A DNA stretch of 64,000 nucleotides, taken from Oenanthe sinensis. Its lineage: Eukaryota; Streptophyta; Magnoliopsida; Apiales; Apiaceae. Positions 1 through 12,900 of this stretch are shown here, in pieces. Where the stretch lies: contig CM053802.1 in assembly GCA_028671895.1 (NCBI GenBank), positions 37,238,201 through 37,302,200 on the forward strand, in the 5' to 3' direction. Every line of letters starts with the position of its first letter. Within the stretch, counting starts at the first letter, position 1. The position numbers and the translations under genes are program-made. The notes below the pieces were generated by a model, which saw nothing but the letters and a program-made list of their open reading frames with translations, did no database searches and was not told where the DNA came from.

Positions 1-400
1 ACAGCAAGCAAAATCTTGATGGACATGACCATAACAACTGGTGAAAAGGTCTCATCATAGTCAATACCATGAATTTTCTTGAAACCTTTTGCCACCAATC
101 GTGCCTTATAGGTCTGTACATTAGCATCCATGTCGGTCTTCTTCTTGAAAACCCACTTGCACCCTATAGGTTTTACCCCTTCAGGTGGATCAACCAAAGT
201 TCATACTTGATTAGTATACATGGATTCCATCTCAGATTTAATGGCATCCAGCCATATCTTAGAATCTGGAGTGTTTATAGTATCTAGGTAAGTGAGAGGC
301 TCATCTTCATCCACAAGCATCACATCACCATCTTGAGTCAAGAGAAATCCATATTATCTCTCAGGCTCATGGCGAATCCTACTAAACCTACGAACACCTG
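1..400 (-). pseudogene. Element D reverse transcriptase, N-terminal part
   Basis: The reverse strand encodes the conserved copia RT entry region: KARLVAKGF, then GIDYDETFSPVV and a motif ending SIKILLA at the window edge. Upstream is the usual stretch of the type 'W..A...E..SM..N..W.LV..P.G.KPIGCKW'. The reading is interrupted by stops and small shifts, so it is a pseudogene. In a live element this domain copies RNA into cDNA inside the virus-like particle. The catalytic YVDD box would lie left of base 1 and cannot be judged. Clade assignment (Tork/Angela-like) is from motif wording only. Confidence 0.8.
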
Positions 401-429
401 TGTTTCTTGAGCAGTATTATTTTTCTTGT

Positions 430-1440
430 ACATTCTACTCAGGTTCCTCCACTGGTTCAACGTTATGATATGGGTCTCAAACTTCATTGAGATCTATTAT
501 CCTCCCACTGTCTCTCAGCAGTTCGAGCAACAAACACTTTGTTCTCGGAAGGATTATAGAAAGAATAACCCCTTGTTTCAGTTGGGTATTCCACAAAATT
601 ACATTTGTCTGATTTTGGTCGTAGCTTGTCAGAGATTAGACGTTTCACAAACGCTTCACATCCCCAAAATTTTATAAATGACATGCTGTGACGTTGCTCA
701 GTCCATATCTCATAAGGAGTTTTTTGAACCAATTTAGTAGGAACACAGTTAAGTGTATGTGGAGCCGTTTCCAGGGTGCAACCCCAGAAACTAATTGGAA
801 GATTTATTGACTCAACATTGATCGCACCATGTCCAACAAGGTGTGATCCCTCCTATCAAAAACCTTTCTTTGATATTTTCTACTTCATCTTTATAGTCTT
901 TGAACTTTTCAAATGATTTGGATTAGTTCTTCAAAAGATACATATATCCGTATCTACTAAAATAATTAGTAAATTTTATGAAGTTAATAAAATCTACCTT
1001 TTGTCATCGTACACATATGACCACATACATCACTATGTATAAGTCATACCCATTCAATGATCCCTTCACCATGTCCGGTAAAAGGAGCTTTAGTCATTTT
1101 ACCAAATAAACCAAGATTCGTATCCTTTGGTATGATTCATAATCAAACTTATCCATGAATGCATCCTTATGTATTCTGGAAATGCGTTTCTCATTAATAT
1201 GGTCTCAGCGACAGTGCCAAAGGTAATATTTGATTTGAGTCACTTTAGAACATATAAATTGTTAATTAGATGTGCAATATTATAAGGCTCATCATCAAAA
1301 TAGAATAAACAACTATTGTTATAAAATGAAAAAGCCTTTCTTGTCCAAACAAGAAACTGAAACAATGTGTCTGCCAATTGCAAGCACGCTATAACAATTA
1401 TTAAGTTCTAAATTTTCCTTATAGGCCAAAAATTAAGTAA
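430..1440 (-). pseudogene. Element D integrase remnant
   Basis: At 484-732 the reverse strand gives a copia integrase C-terminal segment (TPYEIW, then FIKFWGCEAFVKR, then FVEYPTETRGY and FYNPSENKVFVAR). Further up (about 1030-1250) reverse-strand fragments resemble the catalytic core, including HSDVCGHM, but with numerous stops. The region lies between gag and RT as expected for Ty1/copia order gag-PR-IN-RT. The integrase would have inserted cDNA into the host chromosome; this copy cannot. Confidence 0.7.
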
Positions 1441-1479
1441 CGAGTTCCTCGAACCAGAGCAACTATCTTTACTCCAATT

Positions 1480-2302
1480 CCAACCCGATACCTTAAGCTT
1501 GACCCTTATTGATCATCATCTTCCGATCTTCCAATTAAGCATGACAGTTTAATTTCCAGTCTCCTAACTTTCCACAGAAGTGACAATCGTCTTCTTTATC
1601 AACACCTCATTCAGACTTTAGAGTCTGCTTTAGGGATTGGACTTTGGTTTGACAACGGAACTAGATCAAATCTTCTCCTTGCCTTTCCATTTTCCTTTCC
1701 CTTTTGCATTCCCTATGTTTACCATCAATATAGTAGTAGTTCATGCATTTATCATATTACTTTCAGCAGTTCTCAACATACTTAGCAACTCAATGGGTGT
1801 TTTACCAATCTTATTCACTTTATTGTTCATAACAAAATAAGAATAATATTTGTCCACAGATTGTAAGATCAAATCTAACTGTCTCCAGACCAATCTGGAA
1901 ACCCAAAATATCAATGGTATTCATTATACCCTATAATCTTTAGAACATGTGGTGTAACCGGGTCTCACTCTCCCTACTTGTAAGTGTATAGTGCCCTTTC
2001 AAATATATCTTGTGCTCAATTGTTTCATAAGCATCTATATGCTTGTATTGCTTCTTAAGCTCAGCACATATATTTGCGAGCATGAGACATGAAACATCAG
2101 TCGCAACATCAATTTGCTTCCAATAAGCACTATGATTTGCACATATTACATTCTCAACTTTAAGAGCAGGGGAAGAGATTTGACTAATATCGTGGTGCCC
2201 GAGGACGATCCTCAAGCTCCTATGTCAGTCAAGGAAATATATTCTCGTCAACTTGTCCTTCTCAAGAACTGATCGCATAGAGAAGTTGTTTGTGTTTATC
2301 AT
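1480..2302 (-). pseudogene. Element D gag remnant
   Basis: The reverse-strand ATG at 2302-2300 opens a copia gag N-terminus (MINTNNFSMRSVLEKDKL). A stop follows after FLD, where the family usually has Trp. The frame continues at 2215-1940 with the gag core (YWKQIDVATDVSCLMLA). A degenerate zinc knuckle CHFCGKLGDWKLNC is visible near 1550-1600; the usual His of the CCHC motif is replaced by Asp. Gag would form the particle shell and bind RNA through the knuckle. Both the stop and the lost His make this non-functional. Confidence 0.75.
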
Positions 2303-4480
2303 TTGATATCTACAATATTAAAGTGCATAAAATAAACTAGGTTGCAAATTTAATATTAATTATGTTTAAGTGATTATGGTATATCATCATATACCTCCCA
2401 CTATTTTTATCAAACTAATAGCCCTTACTATTAATTTGGAAAGTATATCCCATAATTCTTTCTAGTGAGCCAAGATCCATATTTCGTCATGTCCTAAGTC
2501 AACCACTGGAAGTCCTTAGAAAATGATTATTTAGGTAGACAACAGTTGTCAATTATATCATATATAATTCTTGGATAGTTTGGTGAACAACGATTGATCT
2601 TATCTATCTAATAGACTTTTAACCAAACTCTATGCTTCTAAGTTCATAATAGTTGAATATAACCGTTTATTTTCACTTATTATGACGACTCAGTTAAGTT
2701 AGACCCAATGATACAACGGCCGAATATAACCGTTTATATTCGTCGCATCTCACCACGATAGATAGGAGTCCCCTGCCACTGACAGTCCTTCCCCTTATCG
2801 ATCTAGGATTCGATGAGTGTTCATTCATTGGAAAGCATCCGAGTAAAACTTAATATTTTGTTAAGGGGTTTTAGAAAATTTATAACGATCATGATCACAT
2901 CATAAAGAGATCCTCAATTTTTCCTTGAACCAAATATTTCAAATCGACATCTTAAATTGTTCATTTCCCAGGTAGATGGAGGATACCAATGGTCACACTT
3001 AAAACCCATCAGCCTTACGAATACGCATATCCGCTTTTGTCAGAAAATCCCAATTATAGAAATCAAAAATCCATATTTAATTCCGCGTTTTAAAAATCCA
3101 TATTTCATAAACACAAGAATCTCATGATCGTTTGTTAATTTTAAAATCTTGAATCGTTACAGATTTTATCTTGTTTAAGCAAACATGGCATGTGTGTCGT
3201 ATCTAATACATACATGATTAATCAATATTAAGCATGCATCTCAATTATATCTACGCATACATACCAATACATGCAATCATATACATATATGTAATGTGCG
3301 TAAATTAAACGTGTTTGGTTATGGCCCCATCCTATATGATATTTCCAAGCTAATGGAAATATCAAGGTCAGTTTATGGTGGTTTTAAAAATACTATCTAT
3401 TACATGTCTTCTTTCTTCATTGCTCCATCATCCCCTTTTGGATCGCCTCCTTGCTTGCAAGTCTTCATTGATAATTACATTGAATAATAAAAATAAAACT
3501 ATTCTAATGAAATTACAAGAAGAACTCGAGTTACATTCGAGATAATTAAATTACAATGAATAAACGACATGCAAGTCGTATTTAGAAACCAAAACCATAA
3601 ATCAAAACCACTATCCTATGGGTCTTTAGGCCATAACCATCCACCATGCTATCATATAACACATATAATATATCTCATATTATATAATCATATAATATAA
3701 TCATATATAACAAATTTCGAAATTTCAGAAAATTAAAAACAGATTTCTGAAGACAATAAATCGCTATTTCGAGGCCCTTAACGACGTCAAACACCTTACA
3801 GACCCGTCGGTGATAGCATAGCTATTAGTTTTGTTCATTGGCCCGATTCCAGTCAGAAAACACATATCGTTTACGAAAATCGGATACAGCAGTCAGATTT
3901 CTCCAAATCTAACGGTGTTTCAGAAATCGTATCATATACAATTCCCATAACAAAAACAAACATATATCATATATACATATACAGAGATACATACAATCAT
4001 CATATGATTATACATTACATGAATATCATATATTCATAATATATACATACATATACTCAAAATTTTAGAAAATCAAATAATTTTCAGAAAATAATAAATC
4101 ACGGTTTTGGAGGCTGTAACGACATCTAAGAGCTTAAAGACGCAGAGCTGACTATGTCAGTATTGCTCAGTGACCCAATTCCAGTCAGAAAACACATATC
4201 GTTTGCGAAAATCGGACAACGGACACAGATTTCAGAAAATCAACGGCAGCCGTTTCAGAATTCGTATCGAATACGATTCCCATAATAAGAACAAACATGT
4301 ATCATATACATACATCAACACACATAATCATCACATGATTATATATCATAAAATATCATATATTCATAATATATATAAACATATACATATTGCATCAATA
4401 TAAAATCATGATAGATCGCATACATGCTTATATATCAAAAACTGTTAAGCACATAACCGAATTAAAACGTTTCACAAGTA
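2303..4480 (-). other. Element D untranslated leader (about 2.2 kb) with an internal duplication
   Basis: No gene is visible between the primer-binding site and the gag start. The stretch is AT-rich and contains two imperfect copies of an approximately 340-bp unit (described separately) and many ATATAC/CATATA runs. A leader this long is unusual for a copia element of this type. An older insertion inside it cannot be excluded. Confidence 0.55.
3712..4400. repeat. Two imperfect tandem copies of an approximately 340-bp unit in the D leader
   Basis: Copy 1 is about 3712-4056 and copy 2 about 4057-4400. Both contain, in the same order, 'ttcagaaaat', a GC-richer block with 'gattccagtcagaaaacaca' then 'tatcgtttrcgaaaatcgga', a block 'gattcccataa', and a closing block 'aatatcatatattcataata'. 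The copies are clearly diverged, so the duplication is old. Confidence 0.75.
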
Positions 4481-4492
4481 GCTCTGATGCCA
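4481..4492 (-). other. Primer-binding site of element D (tRNA-iMet type, one mismatch)
   Basis: The reverse complement reads TGGCATCAGAGC, one base different from the standard plant initiator-tRNA-Met complement TGGTATCAGAGC. It lies one base inside the 5' LTR (TG at 4494), as expected for a minus-strand LTR element. Confidence 0.85.
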
Positions 4493-4493
4493 T

Positions 4494-5972
4494 TGTAGGG
4501 TTTCGTGACACAAACGCAGCGGAATAAACGTGAAAAATAAATCAAAATAAGGAAACCCTCCGCAGGATCCATGCGAAAACAAAAGATTTAATTCGGAGAT
4601 AAAGAATAAATACCTTTAGAAGCTTTAACAGTTCATTAATGGAAGATTAATGGAGGTCCAAAGCTTGTTTAATCACCACTTATCCCGCTCTCGCGATCTA
4701 CGCTCTACGGTATCCACACGAACACTTTTCATGAAGGATTGATGTGTACTAGCACCCGAAAACTTCTTCTCTCTCTATCTTCCTCATCTCTCAGAGCGGC
4801 TAGGGTTTTTGTAAAATCTCTATATTATTAAATCAGCTCATAAAGAGATTATATAGAGAGAGGAATAAGTTTTCTAATTATAATCCAATTATAATTAATA
4901 CTAATCCAAAATTCTAAATTATTTAATTAAGTCTCACTTAATTAATTAATTATTAATTTTGGAATTAATTTAAGTAATTCATTTATTCTATTTATATAAT
5001 TAATTAAGTCATACTTAATTAATATCATAAATAAAATAAATTACTTATTTAATTTAAATTCATAATTTAAATTATTTCTCCTTCAAGCGTTCTTTGTGTG
5101 TGACCCTATAGGTTATTATTACGTTGGCAACAATTTTAATATCTAATTAAAATTGTAAACAATGAGCGGCATCTAGTAATACATCATTGCTACCCAAGTA
5201 ATAATAATAAATCGGTGATTCGATTAAGCCTTTCGTGAATAATGTTCCATGTAATATAATCCCTTTAATCTTGATATTATAGATTAAACTCAAGGCATGT
5301 CTCGTGTCATCCTCTTCATAATTTAATCTTTATTTTCTTGATCGATGAGTAGACTATTAAAATCAAATCAACATTTGAGCACGGCCGTGCATTTCATAGT
5401 CTCACTCAAACAAGAGGCCAATAATATCACTCCTAAAATTAGGAGGATTAAATCCCATCTAGATCATTCATATTTCTCATACGATTCATAATATACCCAA
5501 TGTGCACTTTTATCATCACCCGGTCAAAGGTAACTTTTAATGTAATCAAAGTATATTAATTCTCGTATAGAAATATAATGATTTCAAGTCTAAGGATCAT
5601 TACACCATTATCACAATGAGAATTACTTATGACACTTACTTAACATGTAGAATCTCACGGCGGGTCATTCCAGTGACATGCATTGATATATGCACTTATG
5701 TTCTTGACTTTAGTATCCCCATACCTATGACCAATGAGATGTGGTCATCTGTCAAGAAACATACTAGTCTTTGTGCATTATTATTGTCCTTAAATAATAA
5801 TACTCGACTAGGGAATTTTAGGAATAAGATACTATTCATATAATCTCATTTTTAAGTCACATACTTAAAGATATAGAATACGTATCAAAATTCCAAGGAC
5901 ATTTACTATGCTTTCAATTTATTACGCAGTAAATAAAACATAATAAATAAATAATAATCAATAAAACATAAT
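4494..5972 (-). repeat. Element D 5' LTR, PBS-proximal segment
   Basis: The segment begins TGTAGGGTTTCG beside the primer-binding site; in element sense this is the LTR 3' end ...CCCTACA. It runs to the insertion point of F at 5972. Together with 19817-19880 it makes an LTR of roughly 1.54 kb. In element sense the PBS-proximal end contains a TTCCGCTGCG block close to the terminus. No gene is seen. The +-strand ORF at 5616-5843 in it has no support. Confidence 0.85.
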
Positions 5973-6824
5973 TGTGACACCCCAAGATCCGGGGTCCGGG
6001 ATCTAGGTTGCCACGTTACCCTGTTTCCATTTATTAACACTTACACTTATTTCTCGACTCGTCGTTTTCACCTGCAATGACCCAACAATCCATATATATG
6101 CACATACACCTTCACACACACATAGGTTATAGTCTCAGGAACGATACTTATATATACATTAGCTAGTACCCAAAAGAAAGTTCGAGTTATTACAACCGAT
6201 TTCCAAAATAACAGAATGGTCACCTAGACGACCTCTACATGAAGTCAATAGGCTGACCTACGTTTGTTCTTCATCATTAATTTACATAGATCATATTTAT
6301 ATATAAGGCGCACTATCACTAGCTGTACGCCAATCCGACCTCGATCTTCTACCTGTGGCAAAACAGAGAAAAGCCTACGGAAGTCTCGGGTATTGCCCAC
6401 CCTCTTTCTGACGGTCGTCCGACGGCGCGGCATAACTGGCAGCTGCTGTGTTATGATATATAAAGAAAAGCAGGAGTGAGCAATAGCTCAGCAATAGTAT
6501 AAGTAGTTTTTAAAGCGTTGTAATTGTAATCTCATCATTTAGCCATCTTAGTAATTATGGGAGAAAATACATTCATTTATTTTCGGCAAACAGCTAATAG
6601 TGCATCATGTTGCTTCAAATAAATTTTGTTTAACCACTGTCAATATTATCGGTAACTCAGCACCTAGGCTTTCGTTACAATATTACAGTACAATTCCAAT
6701 TGGAAGAATGAGGATATACTGGAGTACCACGGTACCCGGTGATCAGCCGTATGTACCGAATTCTTTTTCTACTAGTAGATGGATGACTACCCTAACCGGG
6801 CCTGCACCCAGGCCACATATGAGC

Positions 6825-6892
6825 CTTTATGCTGGACTGTCCCACAGCCTCTTACGCTTGGATGGACTGTCCCACAGCCTCTTACACTCTTT
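6825..6892. repeat. Short tandem duplication in the F LTR
   Basis: The unit 'gactgtcccacagcctctta' occurs twice, separated by 'cgcttggatg'. The same pair occurs at the matching place in the other LTR (about 16735-16795). A related reverse-complement version is visible in the LTR of E near 28625-28680 ('gtgtaagaggc...cacagtcc'), which supports common ancestry of the LTRs. Confidence 0.8.
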
Positions 6893-7379
6893 CCGACCCC
6901 TAGTGTCGGCTACTCCAATCCCTGGAAGAACCCTATCCATGTCTGGAATGGAATTTAATCCAAGTCCCCAAGCAACCGGCTTGTTGATAGGTTTACTTTA
7001 ATCATCATATCCTTACTTCCGGAAGGGTTGAGGAAGTAAACTCATTATGTGGGTTGACGTTTAGTCAACAGATTTCATTTGTTTTAGAAGTCTGCCTGTT
7101 AGACATAACTTGGGAGTAGTCGGAGTTTTCAGTAAGTTGTTGAGTTTGGAAATCTCTAATTGAATAGGGAAGTTATTGTAATATCAGAGTATATAAAAAA
7201 AAACGAGACCATTGGCTCATTTCTTATACTTGATTCCCAAATTTTGATCAGTCAGAAAATGTGCGCCCTTGTTTTGAGGGACTTGATATTATTGGAATAA
7301 TAATTGGGGAACCTTATTAGACTTTCTGAAGGTCAGAAAATATTTTAAATAATATTTTTTTTTTAGGTCCTCAAATTGT

Positions 7380-7620
7380 ATTTGAGAAAGGTTTAATTAT
7401 TTTTAGAAAATTTCGGAATATTTAATAAATATTTAAATAATATTTATTAAATAGTAAATCATTAACCAATTAATTTTAAATAATTTTAGAATATTTAATA
7501 AATATTTAAATAATATTTATTAAATAGTAAATGATTAATCAATTATTTTTAAAGAATTTTTGGAATATTCAATAAATATTCAATTAATATTTATTAAATA
7601 ATAAATCATTGATCTCATAT
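7380..7620. repeat. AT-rich imperfect tandem repeat in the F LTR
   Basis: Three copies of about 80 bp, each built around the near-palindrome 'aatatttaaataatattta'. They are repeated in the right LTR at about 17280-17520. A comparable TATTTAAATATTATTTAA-rich block lies in the LTRs of E (about 27780-28130 and 36810-37160). Such tracts are locally self-complementary; no function can be read from sequence. Confidence 0.75.
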
Positions 7621-9911
7621 TATTAAATGAATATTCAAATTAATATCCATTTAATTAAATACATATTTAAATAATATTTATAAGATTATTCAAGGTATTT
7701 TGAATACTTATCCCATGTATATTTTTATGAAATATTGGTAACCGATATTTTTGAAAATAACTGTCTCCGGCAACTTCCGGGTTTTTATGACAGCGTTCTA
7801 GTAAAATAGCTCCGACTCCCGATTTAAATATCAAGATACGTTTTTGCCCTGTCTTAGAGCCTTTATTCATACATCTACTTATATCCAACATTAGTTCGTA
7901 ATATATAGGTCGTAACAAGCATTGCACGTTTATTACACAGTAACCAATAAAAACAAAAAAACTTTCAATACAGTTATATCATAACATCAGCAGTTTACAA
8001 AATACTTAAAACTTGGTTTTCGAAAACTTGCCTGTGGTTCGGAGATTTCTAGGTGTGCTCGTGGACGTCCGGTGATCTATTATAACCAAACAGAATGCTA
8101 GGTTAGATTTCCCTTAAACCCCGAATTACGCATTAATGACACAACTTTATGAAATCCTGCAAATGTTTTATATGACTCCTTTAGGGTCCTTTATACTCTT
8201 ATATCTTTCGTCAAGTACTTATGCCAATATCTTGCTTCGTACGAGTTTCAAAACCAAGTCGTGTGCATATAACCAAATTTCTTAGCGAACCATCCCCTTA
8301 AGGGGTTTTCCACTTGCGCAGTTTTGACTGTAACATTTTTATAAAATCGAAAATTTCTTATTTTTATACAAAACTTTTTGGTCGCACTACCAACTGTCCG
8401 AGGCATCTACCATCCAAAATTCACCATTTTTACCAATTCTTAAGTGGGCTATTTATCTCTTCAAAGTGGTGACAAAACTGCAGTTAGATTACTTGCGCGA
8501 CTTTTACTAAAACGGACGTAACTTCTAAACCGTAAATCATATCGACATGATTTTTATGTCAATACAAAGCTTAAGACAAGAACTATTCTACCCTGGTCAG
8601 TGGTTTTCAAAAATGACATTTTAATGGTTCGAAATCACCTGTCCAATTAACCCTAGTTTCAAACGGGCATTACAACGGCTATACACGGAACGTTTCCCGG
8701 ATTTGATCATATTACCAACATCCAAAACCAACACAACCAATATCATTACACGGTTATGAACTCACAAAATCAGTCATAAGCTCAAGTTTTATAACCAACC
8801 TCATTTCATCACAACCAACACAATCATGCTTAACTTAGTCATTAGTGCTAGTAACTTAACATGCTTGCATTACTTAGCATTATCCGTATGAAATCACAAG
8901 GTTTAAAGGGAATGAAGATATGTATACCTTTTATGTAACCTTGAGATCACTAAATATGCTTCACAACTCCTAGGGATGGCTTGGGTTTCCTTAACTTGCT
9001 TGAATCTTCCATTGAAACAACATAACCAAGAACACAATTACTATTCATGCTTCACTTTCACAATTTCTTTGACTACCTAAAACAACTCCAAAAATTATGA
9101 AAAAAAATCCTTACCTCTATTCTGATGTGGAGAGCATTCGGAATTTTTGTTATGATTTATGGAGCTTGTTTGAGTGGTGATGAAAAATCAATTCTTCCTT
9201 GTAGCCGAATGGAACTTTCTTTGGCTGGTTTGGCTCCTTTGCTTGGTTACCTTACTTGAAAACGTTTTATGCTATTTATTTTGTATATCTATCTTATATA
9301 TACTGATATGCAGACATATAATCAGCTAGGCCATGATATATATGCGTGTTATATGTAATAAAGTGGCTAGAAATGTCAAAAAGTGGAATAGTCATATTGA
9401 CTTTTCATGTCCTTGTTCCATTTTTCATGGAACCATGCTTCTACTTCTAGTTTTCTTTCTAGTTTGGTTTGGTTAGATGCTAACTACTTAGTTTCTTGCT
9501 TCCTTGCATGGCCACCTTTGTATTATCCCCAAAAATGTAATCCTTTGCTTGCATAATCCTTATTTCGATGTTCGAAAATTCTCGAAAACGTTTTAGCGTA
9601 GAAATTTCTTATCATAACTCTTTATCGTTTGGGATGTCTTGGTTTAATATTTCCATGTCGTGTATATTAGGTCATGTTAGGGTTCTCGTATTCTCTTGTG
9701 TTTCATAGGTTACAACTAAATTCGTAGAAATAGAAATTAGTGAATTCTGACGATGTTTGCATTCACTTATTTTCCTTGCACATCCGTAATGTATCTTCGG
9801 ATTCTTAATTTTCCACCATTTATATAGCGTGGGCTAACATGAGTTCCAAAATCCCGTAGAATTATTATTCCTCAAGGCTTTGAAAATCTTACAAAGTTAG
9901 GGTTATTACAG

Positions 9912-9923
9912 TCCCCCTTCCTT
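9912..9923 (-). other. Polypurine tract of element F
   Basis: The reverse complement is AAGGAAGGGGGA followed by C and the 3' LTR start TGTAATAACCC. It lies 20 bp past the gag-pol stop. This is the primer for plus-strand DNA synthesis in LTR retroelements. Confidence 0.88.
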
Positions 9924-9943
9924 ATTTGGATTCCGTCCCGGAA

Positions 9944-12900
9944 TCAAGTTAAGAATAGATGAGGGTATTTCTCTAGCATTTCATTTTCTAATTCCCAAGT
10001 TGATTCTTCAACATTTTGATTCTTCCACAATACTCTGACTAGTTTGTCCGTCTTGTTTCTGAGCACCTGATCCTTTCGATCCATGATCTGCACTGGTTGC
10101 TCAACGTACGTCAGGTCTGGTTGAAGTTTTACGCTTTCATATTCAATCACATGCTTGGCATCAGCAAAATATCTTCTTAACATGGACACATGAAATACAT
10201 TGTGGACTTGTTGCAAGTTTGGGGGTAAGGCTAGTTCATAGGCCACCTTTCCGATTCTTTTTAATATCTCAAATGGGCCGATATACCTTGGGCTCAGTTT
10301 TCCCTTCTTCCCAAACCTCATCAGGCCTTTCCACGGTGATACTTTTAACAACACCATATCTCCCACTTCATACTCTTTGTCCTTCCGGGCCTTGTCGGCG
10401 TACTTGCGTTGTCTATCCTGAGCAGCTTCTAACCGAGTCCTGATCAGTTCTATTGCTTCCTTTGTTTGTTGCACCAACTCAGGTCCTAGTATCCTTCGCT
10501 CGCCCACTTCATCCCAACATAAGGGAGAGCGACATCTTCTACCATATAATGCCTCGTAAGGGGGCATTCCTATGCTCGCGTGATAGCTATTGTTGTAGGA
10601 GAACTCAATTAAAGGTAAATGGTCATCCCAGCTTCCTTTGAAATCTATTGTGCAGACCCTCAACATATCCTCTATGGTTTGGATGGTTCTTTCACTTTGA
10701 CCGTCTGTCTGGGGGTGATAGGCTGTGCTCATACTTAGCTTAGTACCAACACTCTCCTGAAAGCTCCTCCAAAATCTGGAGTTAAACCTTGGGTCCCGAT
10801 CCGATACTATGGTCACAGGGACTCCATGTCGCATCACAATTTCCTTGAGATATAGGTCCACTAACTTGTCAATCGGGTACCGCTCATTAATTGGGAGAAA
10901 ATGAGCCGATTTGGTTAGCCGATCTACGACAACCCAGATTGCGTCGTGGTTTGTTCTAGTTCTTGGCAACCCTACTACGAAATCCATGGCTATATGTTCC
11001 CACTTCCATTCGGGAATTTCCAGAGGTTGTAGAAGACCACTTGGTCGCTGATGCTCCGCCTTCACCCTTTGACAGGTCAAGCACTTACTTACCCATTCCG
11101 CCACATCTCTCTTCATATTCGGCCACCAATAGTATTCCTTCAGGTCTCTATACATCTTGGTACTTCCGGGGTGGATTGAATACCTCGTGTTGTGTCCTTC
11201 CTGTAAGATTTCATCTTTTAGCTCTTGAACGTTTGGTACCCAAATTCGAGAAGCATATCTCATTATCCCTTTACTATCCTTTTCGCACTTCATTTCTTCT
11301 CCTGTTAAGGATTCCCATTCTTCTTCCTTCTTCCTTTCTTGGCACAACTTGATCTTTTCTGTTAAAGCGGGATACATGCTGATGTTAAATAATCTTTCGG
11401 TGTTTCCGCCGGTCCTTTCAAATTCCTGGATCAATACTTCCGATGAAACTATCATCTTGAGCCTTTCCTTTCTACTAAGGGCGTCTGCTACCACATTAGC
11501 CTTTCCCGGGTGATAGAGAATCTCACAATCATAATCCTTGATTAATTCCAGCCATCTCCTCTGCCTCATATTCAGTTCCTTTTGTGTAAAAATGTATTTT
11601 AGGCTTTTATGATCTGTATAAATCTCGCATTTCTCACCATACAAATAGTGCCTCCAGATTTTCAGTGCGAAGACTATTGCTGCCAATTCTAAGTCGTGGG
11701 TGGGGTATCTCAGTTCGTATTCCTTCAATTGTCGGGACGCATATGCGATTACTTTTCCATGCTGCATGAGTACGCACCCCAACCCCTTGTGTGAGGCATC
11801 ACTGTAAATGACAAAGTCTCCCTTCCCGTCTGGCAATGCTAGTACAGGGGCTGTTACCAATCTCTTCTTTAGCTCTTGTAAGCTTTCTTCACATTTCTCA
11901 GTCCATACAAACCTTTCGGTTTTTCGTGTAAGTCGGGTCAACGGAGCTGCAATTTTTGCAAAATCTTGTACGAACCTCCGGTAATATCCGGCTAGTCCTA
12001 CGAAACTTCTCACCTCCGTGGGTGTAGTCGGTCTTTCCCAATTTGAAATTGCTTCAATCTTGCCAGGATCGACCAACACTCCTTCACTACTAATTACATG
12101 CCCTAAGAATTGTACCTCGGTGAGCCAAAATTCACATTTTGAGAATTTGGCATACAGCTTTTCCTTTCTCAGGATCTCTAGAACTATCCTCAAATGTTCT
12201 GCGTGTTCTCCTTCCGTCTTTGAATAAATTAGGATATCGTCAATGAAAACAATAACAAATTTATCTAGGTACTTCTTGAAAACTCGGTTCATCAAGTCCA
12301 TAAAGGCTGCTGGAGCATTGGTTAGTCCAAATGACATTACCAGAAACTTGTAGTGCCCATATCGGGTCCGAAATGCAGTCTTTGGTATATCCTCTGGTTT
12401 AATTTTTAACTGGTGGTACCCGGTTCTCAGGTCTATCTTAGAGAAACATACGGCATCCTTCAATTGATCAAACAAATCATCAATCCTGGGTAGGGGGTAT
12501 CTATTTTTGATAGTCAGCTTATTCAGCTCTCGATAGTCTATGCATAACCTCATGCTGCCATCCTTCTTCTTTACGAATAACACTGGTGCACCCCACGGTG
12601 ACACACTTGGTCTTATCATCCCTTTATCTAAAAGTTCTTGTAATTGGTTGGCCAGCTCCTTCATTTCAATTGGGGCTAATCGATACGGGGCCTTCGAAAC
12701 TGGTGCCGTCCCCGGAGCTAAGTCAATTGCAAATTCTATCTCTCTGTCAGGGGGTAACCCGGGAAGATCATCTGGGAACACATCCTCGAACTCCGCGACC
12801 ACTGGTATGCTTCGTAAATTGGGCACCTCTCGGTTTGTGTCTATTACGTGGGATAAATAAGCTTCACATCCTTTTTGCAACAATTTCTTGGTCTGGGCCA

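Larger units (their letters stand above)
5973..9910 (-). repeat. Element F 3' LTR (3938 bp)
   Basis: Terminal TG at 5973 and CA at 9910. The polypurine tract follows directly. It contains a duplicated 'gactgtcccacagcctctta' unit near 6835-6890, and three AT-rich copies of a 'aatatttaataaatatttaa' block at about 7390-7600. Several ORFs of 60-133 codons occur in it, but none has recognisable motifs. An LTR of almost 4 kb is long, though within the range known for Tekay/Del elements. Confidence 0.95.

Noticed and set aside
6600..7001. 133-codon + strand ORF, repeated identically at 16504-16905
   Set aside because: It lies antisense in the F LTR. Its conservation only reflects the near-identity of the two LTRs, and it has no recognisable motif or codon pattern.
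7667..7927. 86-codon minus-strand ORF, repeated at 17568-17828
   Set aside because: It is inside the LTR in AT-rich sequence, with no domain. Two copies exist simply because LTRs come in pairs.
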